Part shown: piece by piece, positions 50,894 through 59,813 of the stretch | Numbering within the stretch: position 1 is the first letter of the stretch | Layout of the letters: every line of letters begins with the position of its first letter | Assembly: GCF_018130385.1 (NCBI RefSeq) | Contig: NZ_JAFCLU010000016.1 | Location: 62,001-126,000 of the forward strand | Source of the DNA: Bradyrhizobium sp. AUGA SZCCT0283 | GTDB lineage: Bacteria > Pseudomonadota > Alphaproteobacteria > Rhizobiales > Xanthobacteraceae | Reading direction: 5' to 3' | DNA length: 64,000 nucleotides | Made by a program: the position numbers and the translations under genes | The notes under the pieces: generated by a model | What the model saw: only the letters and a program-made list of their open reading frames with translations | Database searches by the model: none | Told to the model about the DNA's origin: nothing

Positions 50894-51004
50894 CGTCATT
50901 GCCCGCGACAAACGCGAAGCGTTTGCGCAAGGGAGTGAAGCGACGAAGCAATCCACCCTCACGGCAAACGGAGAGATGGATTGCTTCGCTTCGCTCGCAA
51001 TGAC
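50894..51004. repeat. Palindromic intergenic repeat, family C (long variant)
   Basis: cgtcattgcccgcgacaaac followed by gcgaagcgtttgcgc, then gaagcaatccaccctcac, mirrored by gatggattgcttcgcttcgc and tcgcaatgacg. It differs from the short form by an inserted cgcgaagcgtttgcg inner palindrome, shared with 63756-63897. It lies between convergent genes. Confidence 0.8.
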
Positions 51005-51006
51005 GG

Positions 51007-51696
51007 TTAGAGTGAGCGGCGTCCAAACCCGCCGCGCTCGCGCAGCACCTCGAGCACCGCGCCGAGATCCGGCACGATAGCTGCGCATCGCGCGCGTGAC
51101 TCGTCCGTCGGGGTCACCATATCCGGCACCATGATCGTAATCGCGCCTGCGGCGTGGGCGGCGGCCACGCCGTGATTTGAATCCTCCACCGCCACGCAAA
51201 CTTCCGGCTTCAGGCCGAACCGCGACGCCGCCAGCAGATAGAGATCGGGGCTCGGCTTGCCGCGGACGACGTCGTCGCGGGTCAGGAGCGTTTCGAAGCG
51301 GTGGCGAATGCCGGCAAGTCGCAGATGCGTATCCGCCGTGCGCAGCGACGAGGAGGTGACGATCGCCATCGGGCATTCGGCCGCCTGCAGCGCATCCAGC
51401 AGTTCGATCGCGCCGTTCTTCAACGCCAGGCCTGCACTAAGAATTTCATCGCGGTTGCTGACGAAAGCCCGGCTGATCTCCGCAAGCGGAAAGGTTTCGC
51501 CGTAACGCGCATGCAGCATGGCTTCGCAGTCCGGCCCCGGCAGGCCGACCATCGCCTGGCACAGCGTTACGGTATCGTCGGTGTAGCCATGCGTCTGCAG
51601 CGCCGCCACCAGGCTGTCGAAATAGACCCGCTCGGTGTCGAGCAGCGTGCCGTCCATGTCGAGAAGGACAGCGCTGACATTCCATCTGTCGGTCAC
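51007..51696 (-). CDS. HAD-family hydrolase (phosphoglycolate phosphatase/beta-PGM-like)
   Basis: 229 residues. HAD motif I is LLDMDGTLLDTERVYFDS, motif II is IVTSSS, and motif III/IV is GKPSPDLYLLAA with VEDSNHGVAAAHAAG. The helical cap lies between (LCQAMVGLPGPDCEAMLHAR). It dephosphorylates a small metabolite; the substrate is unknown. The start is GTG at 51696, overlapping the last 4 nt of the CWC gene (GTGA), so the two are translationally coupled; the in-frame extension to 51828 reads inside that gene and is rejected. Confidence 0.87.
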   Translation of the reverse strand: MTDRWNVSAVLLDMDGTLLDTERVYFDSLVAALQTHGYTDDTVTLCQAMVGLPGPDCEAMLHARYGETFPLAEISRAFVSNRDEILSAGLALKNGAIELLDALQAAECPMAIVTSSSLRTADTHLRLAGIRHRFETLLTRDDVVRGKPSPDLYLLAASRFGLKPEVCVAVEDSNHGVAAAHAAGAITIMVPDMVTPTDESRARCAAIVPDLGAVLEVLRERGGFGRRSL

Positions 51697-51896
51697 GACG
51701 CACCCGCACCGGTGCTTTGTTCCGCCAGCTTGCGCAAGCAGTTCGGACAGAGACAATCGCCACCATCCGTGGGCATCGGCAGACGGAACGCCTCGTCGGA
51801 ACACCAGCACGGACCTGACAGGCTGCAACTGAATTCAGTGCCGCAAGCAGCGCAGGCGAGGCGGCGCGTGGGCTGATTTTCCAAACGATTTGTCAT
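51693..51896 (-). CDS. Cysteine-rich CWC family protein
   Basis: 67 residues. It carries the CWC pattern CAACGTEFSCSL, SGPCWCSDEAF and CLCPNCLRKLAE, three Cys clusters (CxxC, CWC, CxCxxC) likely binding zinc. Function unknown. ATG at 51896; a longer start at 51938 is possible. First gene of the pair with the HAD hydrolase. Confidence 0.85.
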   Translation of the reverse strand: MTNRLENQPTRRLACAACGTEFSCSLSGPCWCSDEAFRLPMPTDGGDCLCPNCLRKLAEQSTGAGAS

Positions 51897-51997
51897 CAAC
51901 GGGGCAACATCCTGACGCGGAATTAATCCCGGGTTCATGCCGAAGCACGTTATACTCGGCGGCTACTATACGCCCGGGAAGATTCAAGGGAAATCCG

Positions 51998-53581
51998 ATG
52001 GCCCGCGATTCGCAAGCAGCCCTTGTTGCGCTCAATCGCTTCGGACTGGGCGCGCGCGGCGGGGCGTCCGGCGATTTCCTCAATGCGGCCTCCGATCCGC
52101 GCGGCTTCGTCAAGGCCGAACTCGCCCGTCCCAATGGCGTGCTGCTCGAAGTGCCGGGACTGCAGTCGACGCCGGCGCTCGGCAAGGCCGTGTTCGACTA
52201 TCAGTTCGAGATTCAGCAGGCCCGCGACGCAGCCGCCAAGCAGGCCGCGCCGGCGCCCGCGACCGAAGGTCAACCGCCGCCGGATGCGAAAGCGCAACGG
52301 CGAAACTTTTCGCTCAACAGCATCGCCATGGAGTTAGCACCCAAGGACTTGGCGCCCAAAGAACCGTCAACGGAACCGCCGGGGAAGCCGCCGGAAAATC
52401 GCGATGCGGCCATGTCGCCCGCCGAGGCAATGCGGCCCAATGCGCCAAAACCGCCACCGGCGCCGCTCAACATCATCCAGAAAACCTTTCGCGCCGAAGC
52501 GCTGGCGCGGCTGCAACGGGCGGTGATCGCCGATTGCGGATTCGTCGAACGGCTGGTGGTGTTCTGGTCCAACCATTTCTGCATCTCCGCCAACAAGGGC
52601 GGGCCGGCGCGGATGTGGGCCGGCTCGTTCGAGCGCGAGGCGATCCGCCCCCATGTGCTCGGGCGCTTCGGCGACATGCTGAAGGCGGTCGAACAGCATC
52701 CGGCGATGCTGTTCTTTCTCGACAACCAGCAATCGCTGGGCCCGGATTCGCGCGCCGGGAAAAACCGTAACCGCGGACTGAACGAAAACCTCGCCCGCGA
52801 AATCCTCGAACTGCATACGCTCGGCGTCGGCGGCGGCTATTCGCAGGACGACGTGACGGCGCTGGCGAACATCATCACGGGTTGGACCTATGCCGGAAGG
52901 CTGGGCCAATTGGGGGCACCAGGCTCTTTCGTGTTCAACGCCAATGCGCATCAGCCGGGCGCGCAGCGGGTGATGGGAAAAATCTACGACGCGTCAGACG
53001 TCACGCAGGGCGAGGCGGTGCTGGCGGATCTCGCCCGCCATCCGTCGACGGCGAAATTCATCGCGGCTAAGTTCGCGCGTCACTTCGTGGCCGACGATCC
53101 GCCACCGGCCCTGGTGGCGCGGCTCGCCGATGTCTTCACGCGAACCGACGGCGACCTCAAGGCGCTGGCGACGGCGCTGGTGGATTCCGATGACGCCTGG
53201 AAGGCGCCGCTTTCAAAAATGCGCTCGCCTTACGAATTCCTGGTCGCGGCAGGCCGGCTGCTGGCGCAGATCCCGAACGATCCCGGCCGCTATCTCGCCG
53301 GCCTCAATGCGTTGGGCCAGCCGCTGTGGGCGCCGGCCGGGCCGAACGGTTTCGCCGATAGCAACGCGGCCTGGGCAGCGCCTGAAGGCATCAAGCTGCG
53401 GCTCGATATATCCGCGCAGATCGCCTCCCGGCTCGCCGACGGCGTCGATCCGCGCGACCTGCTCGAACTCGTTGCCGCGGATGCGGCATCATCAGAGACG
53501 CGGAAAACCATCGAGCGCGCGGAATCGCGGCAGCAGGCGCTGGCGCTGTTGCTGATGTCGCCGGAATTCCAGAGGAGATGA
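51998..53581 (+). CDS. DUF1800 domain-containing protein
   Basis: 527 residues. DUF1800 hallmarks are LNRFGLGARGGASGDF, LVVFWSNHFCISANKG, LNENLAREILELHTLGVG and TGWTYAG. A long Pro/Ala/Glu-rich insert (about 90-165) follows the first helices. Family function is unknown; it almost always travels with DUF1501. ATG at 51998 follows AAGGGAAATCCG; the earlier start at 51890 would overlap the divergent CWC gene. Confidence 0.9.
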   Translation: MARDSQAALVALNRFGLGARGGASGDFLNAASDPRGFVKAELARPNGVLLEVPGLQSTPALGKAVFDYQFEIQQARDAAAKQAAPAPATEGQPPPDAKAQRRNFSLNSIAMELAPKDLAPKEPSTEPPGKPPENRDAAMSPAEAMRPNAPKPPPAPLNIIQKTFRAEALARLQRAVIADCGFVERLVVFWSNHFCISANKGGPARMWAGSFEREAIRPHVLGRFGDMLKAVEQHPAMLFFLDNQQSLGPDSRAGKNRNRGLNENLAREILELHTLGVGGGYSQDDVTALANIITGWTYAGRLGQLGAPGSFVFNANAHQPGAQRVMGKIYDASDVTQGEAVLADLARHPSTAKFIAAKFARHFVADDPPPALVARLADVFTRTDGDLKALATALVDSDDAWKAPLSKMRSPYEFLVAAGRLLAQIPNDPGRYLAGLNALGQPLWAPAGPNGFADSNAAWAAPEGIKLRLDISAQIASRLADGVDPRDLLELVAADAASSETRKTIERAESRQQALALLLMSPEFQRR

Positions 53582-53586
53582 TACCA

Positions 53587-54819
53587 ATGGAAACGACAAT
53601 GGATTGCGAAAGCCTGAGATCATCGATGGTTTCGCGACGCGCGCTGTTGCTCGGCGGCGCCTCCTTTGCGGCGTGGGCCTACTTGCCGAAATTCGCCCGC
53701 GCCGCCGACGGCCGCGATCCGCGGCTGGTGGTCGTCATCCTGCGCGGCGCGCTGGATGGGCTTGCCACCGTCGCGCCGGTTGGCGATCCCGATTATGCCG
53801 GGCTGCATGGCTCGATCGCGTTGTCGTCGAGCGGGCCGAACGCGGCCTTGCCGCTCGACAATTTCTTTTCGCTGCATCCGGCGATGCCGGAATTCGCGCG
53901 GATGTATCGTGAGAAGAAGGCTGCCGTGATTCACGCGGTGGCGACGTCGTATCGCGACCGTTCGCATTTCGACGGGCAGGACGTGCTCGAGAGCGGCTTT
54001 GCGGGACCGGGCCGGGTGCAGTCCGGCTGGCTCAACCGCGCGCTGGAAGGTCTGCCGAAAGGCGAACGGGTGACAAGCGCGCTAGCCGTCGGCCCGACCA
54101 CGCCGCTGGTGCTGCGTGGTGCGGCGCCAACGGTCGGCTGGGCGCCGGTCGCGGTGCCGCAGGCTGCGGAAGATACCGCGATGCGGCTCGTCGAACTCTA
54201 CCAACACCGCGATCCCGCGCTGGCCAGTGCGTTGAAGCAAGGCCTCGCGCTCGACAAGGCCGCGCAGGGCGACGACATGAAGCCGAAGCCTGGCACCAAC
54301 GGCGTGGCCGCGATGCGGCTGGTAGCGCGGGGCGCCGCAAAGCTGATGGCCGCCGACGACGGCCCGCGGATCGGCGCGCTCGCTTTCGATGGCTGGGACA
54401 CCCATGCCAATGAAGGCGGGCCGGTCGGGCGGCTGGCGCAATTGCTCGGCGGCCTCGACGGCGCGCTGGCGGAATTCGAAAGCGGCTTGGGTCCGCGCTG
54501 GCGCGACACGGTGATCGTGGTCGCCACCGAATTCGGCCGCACCGCGCGCATCAACGGCACGCAAGGCACCGATCACGGCACCGGCACCATCGCGCTGCTC
54601 GCCGGCGGCGCGGTGAAAGGCGGCCGCGTGATTGCGGACTGGCCGGGGCTCAAGCCGGCTAATCTCTACCAGGGCCGCGACCTCGCGCCGACCACCGACC
54701 TGCGCGCGGTGATAAAAGGCGTGCTGAAGGATCAGTTCGGGCTGGCCGAGAAGGTGCTGGCGGAGAGCGTGTTTCCCGACAGTGCCGCAGTGAAGCCGAT
54801 GCAGGGGCTGGTGGGGTAG
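53587..54819 (+). CDS. DUF1501 domain-containing, Tat-exported protein
   Basis: 410 residues. The twin-arginine signal is SRRALLLGGASFAAW with cleavage near ARAA. Alkaline phosphatase-superfamily-like features are VVVILRGALDGLATVAPVGD, YRDRSHFDGQDVLESGF, GALAFDGWDTHANEGGPVG and VATEFGRTARINGTQGTDHG. It pairs with DUF1800, whose stop overlaps AGAGGAG; ATGs at 53578, 53587 and 53599 are all possible. The role of the pair is not known. Confidence 0.9.
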   Translation: METTMDCESLRSSMVSRRALLLGGASFAAWAYLPKFARAADGRDPRLVVVILRGALDGLATVAPVGDPDYAGLHGSIALSSSGPNAALPLDNFFSLHPAMPEFARMYREKKAAVIHAVATSYRDRSHFDGQDVLESGFAGPGRVQSGWLNRALEGLPKGERVTSALAVGPTTPLVLRGAAPTVGWAPVAVPQAAEDTAMRLVELYQHRDPALASALKQGLALDKAAQGDDMKPKPGTNGVAAMRLVARGAAKLMAADDGPRIGALAFDGWDTHANEGGPVGRLAQLLGGLDGALAEFESGLGPRWRDTVIVVATEFGRTARINGTQGTDHGTGTIALLAGGAVKGGRVIADWPGLKPANLYQGRDLAPTTDLRAVIKGVLKDQFGLAEKVLAESVFPDSAAVKPMQGLVG

Positions 54820-54837
54820 GGAGCTAACCTCAACCAC

Positions 54838-55010
54838 GATGTCGTCCCTGCGAACGCAGGGACCCATACGCCGCGGCCGGCGGAAAGGGGCACGCCGCGT
54901 GACGGCTTTGCTTCAGCAGCCCACAGCACTGGTTGATTAACGCAGAGTGTCAGCCACCGCGCTTCTTCGATGGATCACGCGGTATGGGTCCCTGCGTTCG
55001 CAGGGACGAC
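54838..55010. repeat. Palindromic intergenic repeat, family B (long loop)
   Basis: gatgtcgtccctgcgaacgc and agggacccatacgccgcgg at the left are mirrored by cgcggtatgggtccctgcgt and tcgcagggacgac at the right, with a long loop between. It lies between the convergent DUF1501 and aldo/keto reductase genes. Confidence 0.85.
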
Positions 55011-55013
55011 AAC

Positions 55014-55952
55014 CTACTTCGTAATCCCGTCAATTTCCGCCATCTCTTCCGCGCTCAGTGTCCAGTCGATCGCTTTGACGTTCTGCTCGACCTGTTCGAC
55101 GCGGGTGGCGCCGGCGATGACGCTCGCGACCTGCGGGCGCGACGCCAGCCAGGAGAAGGCAAGCTCCAGCATGGTGTGGCCGCGGGCTTGCGCAAACGCC
55201 TGCAGCTTCTCGACGATATCTTCATTACGCGGGGTGACGTAGCGGTCCTTCAAGGCCGGCGCCTTGGCGAAGCGGGTGTCGGAGGGTGCGGCGGCGCCGC
55301 GCTTGTATTTGCCGGTCAGGAGCCCGCTCGCCAGCGGGAAGAACGGCAGCAGGCCGAGCCTGTATTCCGTTGCTGCGGGCAGCAGATCCTTTTCGATGCC
55401 GCGCACCACGAGGCTGTATTCGTCCTGGCAGGAGACGAAGCGGTTGACGTTCATCTGCCGCGCCAGCATTTCGGCTTCCGCGATCCGCCACGCCGGAAAA
55501 TTCGAATTGCCGATGTAGCGGACCTTGCCCTGGCGGACGAGATCGTCGAGCGCGCGCAGCGTCTCTTCCATCGGCGTCAAGGAATCGTAATCGTGCTGCT
55601 GGTAGAGATCGATGTAGTCGGTCTTCAGCCGCGTCAGGCTGGCCTCGACCGCAGACATGATGTAGCGGCGCGAGGCGCCCTGCTTGGTGCCGTCGGTTGC
55701 CATCGGCTTGGAATATTTCGTCGCCAGCACGATGTCCTTGCGGCGGTCGCCGAGCACGGTGCCGAGCACGGTCTCGGAGCCGCCCATGCCGGCATAGATG
55801 TCGGCGGTGTCGAACAGGGTGATGCCGAGGTCGATCGCCTTGTGGATCACCTTACGCGAGGTTTCCAGATCGGTGCGCTGGCCAAAGTTGTTGCAGCCGA
55901 GGCCGACGGCGGAAACGCGCAGGCCGGAGCCGCCGAGGTTGCGAATTTGCAT
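55014..55952 (-). CDS. Aldo/keto reductase
   Basis: 312-residue NADPH-dependent (alpha/beta)8 reductase. The catalytic tetrad is visible as Asp and Tyr in LFDTADIYAGMGG, Lys in LATKYSKPM and His in LYQQHDYDS. The cofactor loop includes PLASGLLTGKYKRG and the C-terminal NVKAIDWTLSAEEM. Resembles YghZ/Tas-type reductases; the carbonyl substrate is unknown. ATG at 55952. The 280-nt gap upstream to the GNAT gene has no clear gene. Confidence 0.9.
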   Translation of the reverse strand: MQIRNLGGSGLRVSAVGLGCNNFGQRTDLETSRKVIHKAIDLGITLFDTADIYAGMGGSETVLGTVLGDRRKDIVLATKYSKPMATDGTKQGASRRYIMSAVEASLTRLKTDYIDLYQQHDYDSLTPMEETLRALDDLVRQGKVRYIGNSNFPAWRIAEAEMLARQMNVNRFVSCQDEYSLVVRGIEKDLLPAATEYRLGLLPFFPLASGLLTGKYKRGAAAPSDTRFAKAPALKDRYVTPRNEDIVEKLQAFAQARGHTMLELAFSWLASRPQVASVIAGATRVEQVEQNVKAIDWTLSAEEMAEIDGITK

Positions 55953-56233
55953 GGATCGATCCTGTGGGATGGCCGCGGGAGGAGCCGCATTGTGGCCCGC
56001 GCCAACTCGCCCGGCAAGCAGCGGGGCTATCGGCCGCCACGCTTGGCAGCCATGCGCACAAAAAGATGCGGCCCCGGCCAGACGCGGCGACTGACGGGGG
56101 CCGCTTGGGGCGCGTGATCTGAGACGGGGGGCCTGATCAGACGCGGCTGCAACCTATCCGCGCTTTGTTACGCCGCCGTGACATCAGGACTTATCCACAG
56201 GCGACCTGACGGGACCGCCTTCACGAAACCGTG

Positions 56234-56695
56234 TCAGAGCAGCTTGCGGTAGACGACGAAGCCGGAACGCTCCGCCACCTTGTCGTAAAGCTGCATCGCG
56301 GTGTGGTTGGTCTCATGCGTCTGCCAATAGACGCGGGAAGATCCCGCGAGCTTTGCCTGTTCGTACACGCCGTTGATCAAGGCGCGGCCGACGCCCTTGC
56401 CGCGCGCGGCGGCGCTCGTGAACAGATCCTGCAGATAGCAGTTCGGCTCGATCATTGTCGTAGAGCGGTGAAACAGATAATGCGTCAGCCCAAGCAGTTC
56501 GCCGCTGCTCTCGGCGACCAGCGCGTGCACCGGCTCGTAGGCGTCGAAGAAGCGCGTCCACGTCATCGCCGTGATCTCGGGCGCAAGCGCAGTCGCGCCC
56601 GAGCGGCCGTAGAAGGCGTTGTAGCCCTCCCACAGCGGAAGCCATTGCGCGTAGTCCTGACGGGTGACGAAGCGGATGGTGAGGTCGCCGGACAT
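56234..56695 (-). CDS. GNAT family N-acetyltransferase
   Basis: 153 residues. The acetyl-CoA loop is LFTSAAARGKGVGRALINGV, the R-G-x-G-x-G/A region, and HETNHTAMQLYDKVAERSGF is the typical C-terminal region. Acceptor unknown. ATG at 56695; the longer frame to 56758 lacks support. Confidence 0.85.
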   Translation of the reverse strand: MSGDLTIRFVTRQDYAQWLPLWEGYNAFYGRSGATALAPEITAMTWTRFFDAYEPVHALVAESSGELLGLTHYLFHRSTTMIEPNCYLQDLFTSAAARGKGVGRALINGVYEQAKLAGSSRVYWQTHETNHTAMQLYDKVAERSGFVVYRKLL

Positions 56696-56810
56696 CAAGC
56701 GATTCCGTTTTGCTGGGAGATGACGCGCCGGGGATGCGCAGGAAGGGTGTCCGCTCATTACTACAGACGCGGCCGGAGGGGATCAATGTCGCAGCGCGTG
56801 CTGCGTGCCG

Positions 56811-57623
56811 CTACTCCGCGGCGCCGAGGTGGTGGGCGAGGCTGCGATAGCTGCCGCGCAGCGCGCGGTAGTAGTCGCCGCTTCCGGGATCGTCGGTGTG
56901 GCGGACGAGGTCGGTGACCGGCGTGTAGCTCAGCATGCGTCCGCCATCGGGCAGCGCCGTGCAAATGAAGCGCAGCACCTGTCCATCGGCGAGATCGATG
57001 TTGATCGGCGTGGAATCGCCGACCCGTATCATCTCGGTGCGCTTGGCGATGAACGCGCTCAACTCGTCCTCGGGCAGTTGCCAGGCGCCGGTGTCGCGGC
57101 CGTGATACATCAGCGCGATGAAGGGCGGCTTGCTGTCGGCCTGCTCGTCGGACAGCTTGAAGTAATCGCGGAAGGCGCGGTTGATGAATTCGGCGCGGGT
57201 ATCGGAATCGAGCAGCACGATGCCGATATCGACCTGATCGAGCGCGGCCGACAGGCGGTCGGCGGTGGCATGATGCTTCTTCTCCCACGCGAACGCATCG
57301 ACCCACTTCTGCCGCAAGAGGCCGGTGATGAGCGCGGTGCCGCCGGCGGTCGCCGCCAGCAGCAGCATGCGCGCCAGGTCCGACGTGTCGTAACCGGGCG
57401 CGGCGCGGTGGTTGAGGAAGAGCAGCGCGGAAGACGCTACCGCAATGACGGCGCTGGCCATGCCGGAGACGATGCCGCTGACGGAAGCGGCAAGCGCGAC
57501 GATGCAGACGAACAGCGGCGCTGGATTGGGGACGGCAACCAAATGCCGGTCGACCAGGAAGGCGAGCACCGCCGTCGCTGTCGTAAGAGCCGGACCGGAG
57601 ATTGCGCGCCAGTCTAACTGCAT
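56811..57623 (-). CDS. Membrane PAS-domain protein without output domain
   Basis: 270 residues. Three or four hydrophobic segments (ALTTATAVLAFLV, PLFVCIVALAASVSGIVSGM and VIAVASSALLFL) resemble a DUF4118-type sensor module. A PAS domain spans about 125-235 (LSAALDQVDIGIVLLDSDTR, AEFINRAFRDYFKLSDEQAD). It ends in a short tail with no kinase, GGDEF or HTH domain. Likely a sensory or scaffolding protein working through a partner not encoded nearby. ATG at 57623; 57662 is a second option. Confidence 0.75.
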   Translation of the reverse strand: MQLDWRAISGPALTTATAVLAFLVDRHLVAVPNPAPLFVCIVALAASVSGIVSGMASAVIAVASSALLFLNHRAAPGYDTSDLARMLLLAATAGGTALITGLLRQKWVDAFAWEKKHHATADRLSAALDQVDIGIVLLDSDTRAEFINRAFRDYFKLSDEQADSKPPFIALMYHGRDTGAWQLPEDELSAFIAKRTEMIRVGDSTPINIDLADGQVLRFICTALPDGGRMLSYTPVTDLVRHTDDPGSGDYYRALRGSYRSLAHHLGAAE

Positions 57624-57823
57624 GCCCGTCCTCGCCACTTGCCGGGAATAAGACGCAAGCATGCCCGATTGTTGCGATTGTGCACGCCTTTCTGCCGCCA
57701 GTCTTAAGGGAGCGTTGCAGGGATGCGGCGGGCTTTCGCATTTTTGAAATCAAATGATATCGAGTTAAGGAACGGGGTACCGCACCCGACGATTTGCGCA
57801 TGACATTTTGCAAGAGGACATCG

Positions 57824-58177
57824 ATGCCCACTGTTTCCCCGACGCTGCTGCCGATCCTGATGCTGTTCGCCTCCAACGTCTTCATGACGTTTGCCTGGTA
57901 CGGTCACCTGAAATTCAAAGAGAGCCCGCTGGCTTTGGTCGTGGTGGCGAGCTGGGGGATCGCCTTCGTCGAATACTGGCTGGCGGTGCCGGCCAACCGC
58001 TGGGGCAGCGCGGTGTATTCGGCGGCGCAGCTCAAGACCATGCAGGAGGTGATCACGCTGGTGGTGTTCGCCTGCTTCTCGGTGTTGTACCTGAAGGAGC
58101 CGCTGGGCTGGAATCACGCGCTCGGCTTTGCCTGCATCGCCTTTGGCGCGTTTCTGATCTTTCACAAATGGGCGTGA
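57824..58177 (+). CDS. DMT-family protein (DUF486)
   Basis: 117 residues, four helices: LPILMLFASNVFMTFAWYGH, ALVVVASWGIAFVEYWLAV, TMQEVITLVVFACFSVLYL and LGFACIAFGAFLIFHKWA. The motif ANRWGSAVYSAAQLKTMQE is typical of DUF486. Small multidrug-like membrane protein, substrate unknown. ATG at 57824 follows AGAGGACATCG. Confidence 0.88.
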   Translation: MPTVSPTLLPILMLFASNVFMTFAWYGHLKFKESPLALVVVASWGIAFVEYWLAVPANRWGSAVYSAAQLKTMQEVITLVVFACFSVLYLKEPLGWNHALGFACIAFGAFLIFHKWA

Positions 58178-58209
58178 GCCGGTTGCGGCCGACGAACGTA
58201 ATCCGGACG

Positions 58210-59370
58210 TTATTTCGCGGCCGGCGCCACCCGCAAGACGCGTCCGTTCGAACTGTCCGTCAGCAGCCACAGCGCGCCGTCCGGCCCCTGGCGGACGTCC
58301 CTGATACGCTCGTGCAGGTTTTGCAGCAGGCGCTCCTCCGAGGTGACCGCGTTTCCGTTCAGCGTCAGCCGCACCAGCATCGCGCCGCGCAGCGCGCCCG
58401 TGAACAGGCTGCCGTTCCATTTCGGAAACAGCTTTCCGGTATAGAAGGCCATGCCTGACGGTGCGATCGACGGCACCCAATATTTGAGCGGCTGCTCCAT
58501 CCCGTCCTTGGCCGTCGCATCGTGGATCTTGGCGCCGGAGTAATCGATGCCGTAGCCGATCACCGGCCAGCCGTAATTCTTGCCCTTGCCGATCAGATTG
58601 ACCTCGTCGCCGCCGCGCGGGCCGTGCTCGATTTCCCAGAGTTCGCCGGAGGCGGGATGAATCGCAAGCGACTGGGGATTGCGATGGCCGTAGCTCCAGA
58701 TCTCCGGCTTGGCGTCGGCGCGGCCAGCGAACGGGTTGCCCGATGGCACCGAACCATCCGGCGCGATCCGGATCACCTTGCCGAGATGATTGCCGAGACT
58801 TTGCGCCTGGTCGCGGAAGGTGAAGTGCTCGCCCAGCGTGACGAACAGATTGCCGTCGTCGGCCTGCGCGATGCGGCAGCCGTAGTGATTGCCCGATGAC
58901 AGCGGCCCCTGCTGGCGGAAGATGATCTTGACGTCGTCGAGCCGGACCTTGCCGTCGTTGAGTTTGGCGCGCGCGACCGCGGTGCGTCCGCCGCCCTCAG
59001 TCCGCTCGGCAAAACAGAAATAGAGGGTCTTGTTCTGCGCAAAGGATTTGTCGGTGACGACGTCGAGCAGGCCGCCCTGGCCGGACGCCCACACCTCCGG
59101 AACGCCCTTGAGCGGCGGCGAGACCTGTCCTTCCGCCGTAACGATACGCATGCGGCCCGGACGTTCGGTCACCAGCATCGTGCTGTCGGGCAGGAACGCC
59201 AGCGCCCACGGATTGACGAGGCCCCTTGCGATGGTCCGAACCTCGAGTTCGCCCGCCGACGAGTCAAACGCCGGCTGTTCGCCGCGGGTGCCGGTGGCGA
59301 TCAGGAACGAGACGGCAAGCAGGATCGCGACCGCCAAGGCGGCGGTCACGAGGCCGACAGGTGTCTTCAT
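58210..59370 (-). CDS. PQQ-dependent sugar (soluble aldose) dehydrogenase family
   Basis: 386 residues. The N-terminal signal or anchor is PVGLVTAALAVAILLAVSFL. The six-bladed propeller has the YliI/sGDH family regions LVNPWALAFLPD, WSYGHRNPQSLAIHPASG and EHGPRGGDEVNLIGKGKNYG. These homologues oxidise aldoses with PQQ in the periplasm; PQQ ligands cannot be confirmed by eye. ATG at 59370. Confidence 0.87.
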   Translation of the reverse strand: MKTPVGLVTAALAVAILLAVSFLIATGTRGEQPAFDSSAGELEVRTIARGLVNPWALAFLPDSTMLVTERPGRMRIVTAEGQVSPPLKGVPEVWASGQGGLLDVVTDKSFAQNKTLYFCFAERTEGGGRTAVARAKLNDGKVRLDDVKIIFRQQGPLSSGNHYGCRIAQADDGNLFVTLGEHFTFRDQAQSLGNHLGKVIRIAPDGSVPSGNPFAGRADAKPEIWSYGHRNPQSLAIHPASGELWEIEHGPRGGDEVNLIGKGKNYGWPVIGYGIDYSGAKIHDATAKDGMEQPLKYWVPSIAPSGMAFYTGKLFPKWNGSLFTGALRGAMLVRLTLNGNAVTSEERLLQNLHERIRDVRQGPDGALWLLTDSSNGRVLRVAPAAK

Positions 59371-59433
59371 GCTCGTCCATTCGCGATGTCGATCATCGCG
59401 CGTTCGCTAATGATGCAAACAAAAAAGCCGCAA

Positions 59434-59607
59434 TCACGGAAAGGGCATGGCGACGGTGGCCTTGATCGATAGCACCGTCAGGGTGACCACGAGGCAAAGC
59501 GATAGTGTGCCGATCGCGAGCGAGGTGGCGATGGCACCAAGCAATCGGGAAGAAGCGACGGGCGCGCGGCTGCTCTCGAAGCCGACCGCGCCGGGGGACC
59601 GTATCAT
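59434..59607 (-). CDS. Small single-pass membrane protein (57 aa), unknown
   Basis: 57 residues: a polar N-terminus (MIRSPGAVGFESSRAPVASS) then hydrophobic ATSLAIGTLSLCLVVTLTVL and the tail SIKATVAMPFP. AAGGATTTAGACC precedes the ATG at 59607; an in-frame ATG lies at 59640. Lies upstream of the sugar dehydrogenase. The region 59608-59813 shows no gene. Confidence 0.5.
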   Translation of the reverse strand: MIRSPGAVGFESSRAPVASSRLLGAIATSLAIGTLSLCLVVTLTVLSIKATVAMPFP

Positions 59608-59813
59608 TGGTCTAAATCCTTGTAACGCGGGACGAATCACCCGCGACTCACGCGACGTCAGGAAAATGTTGCAATGATCACCGGCAATATTGCGGCGACC
59701 AGCCCCTGAAAATGGCGAAGTCGGGGCAAAGGTTAACGTTATGCCCGCTATTGTTAACCTTTGGCGGCGTGCTCGCGCGAAAGTGAGGAGGCTGCTCGCG
59801 GGCGTGGCGGCGG

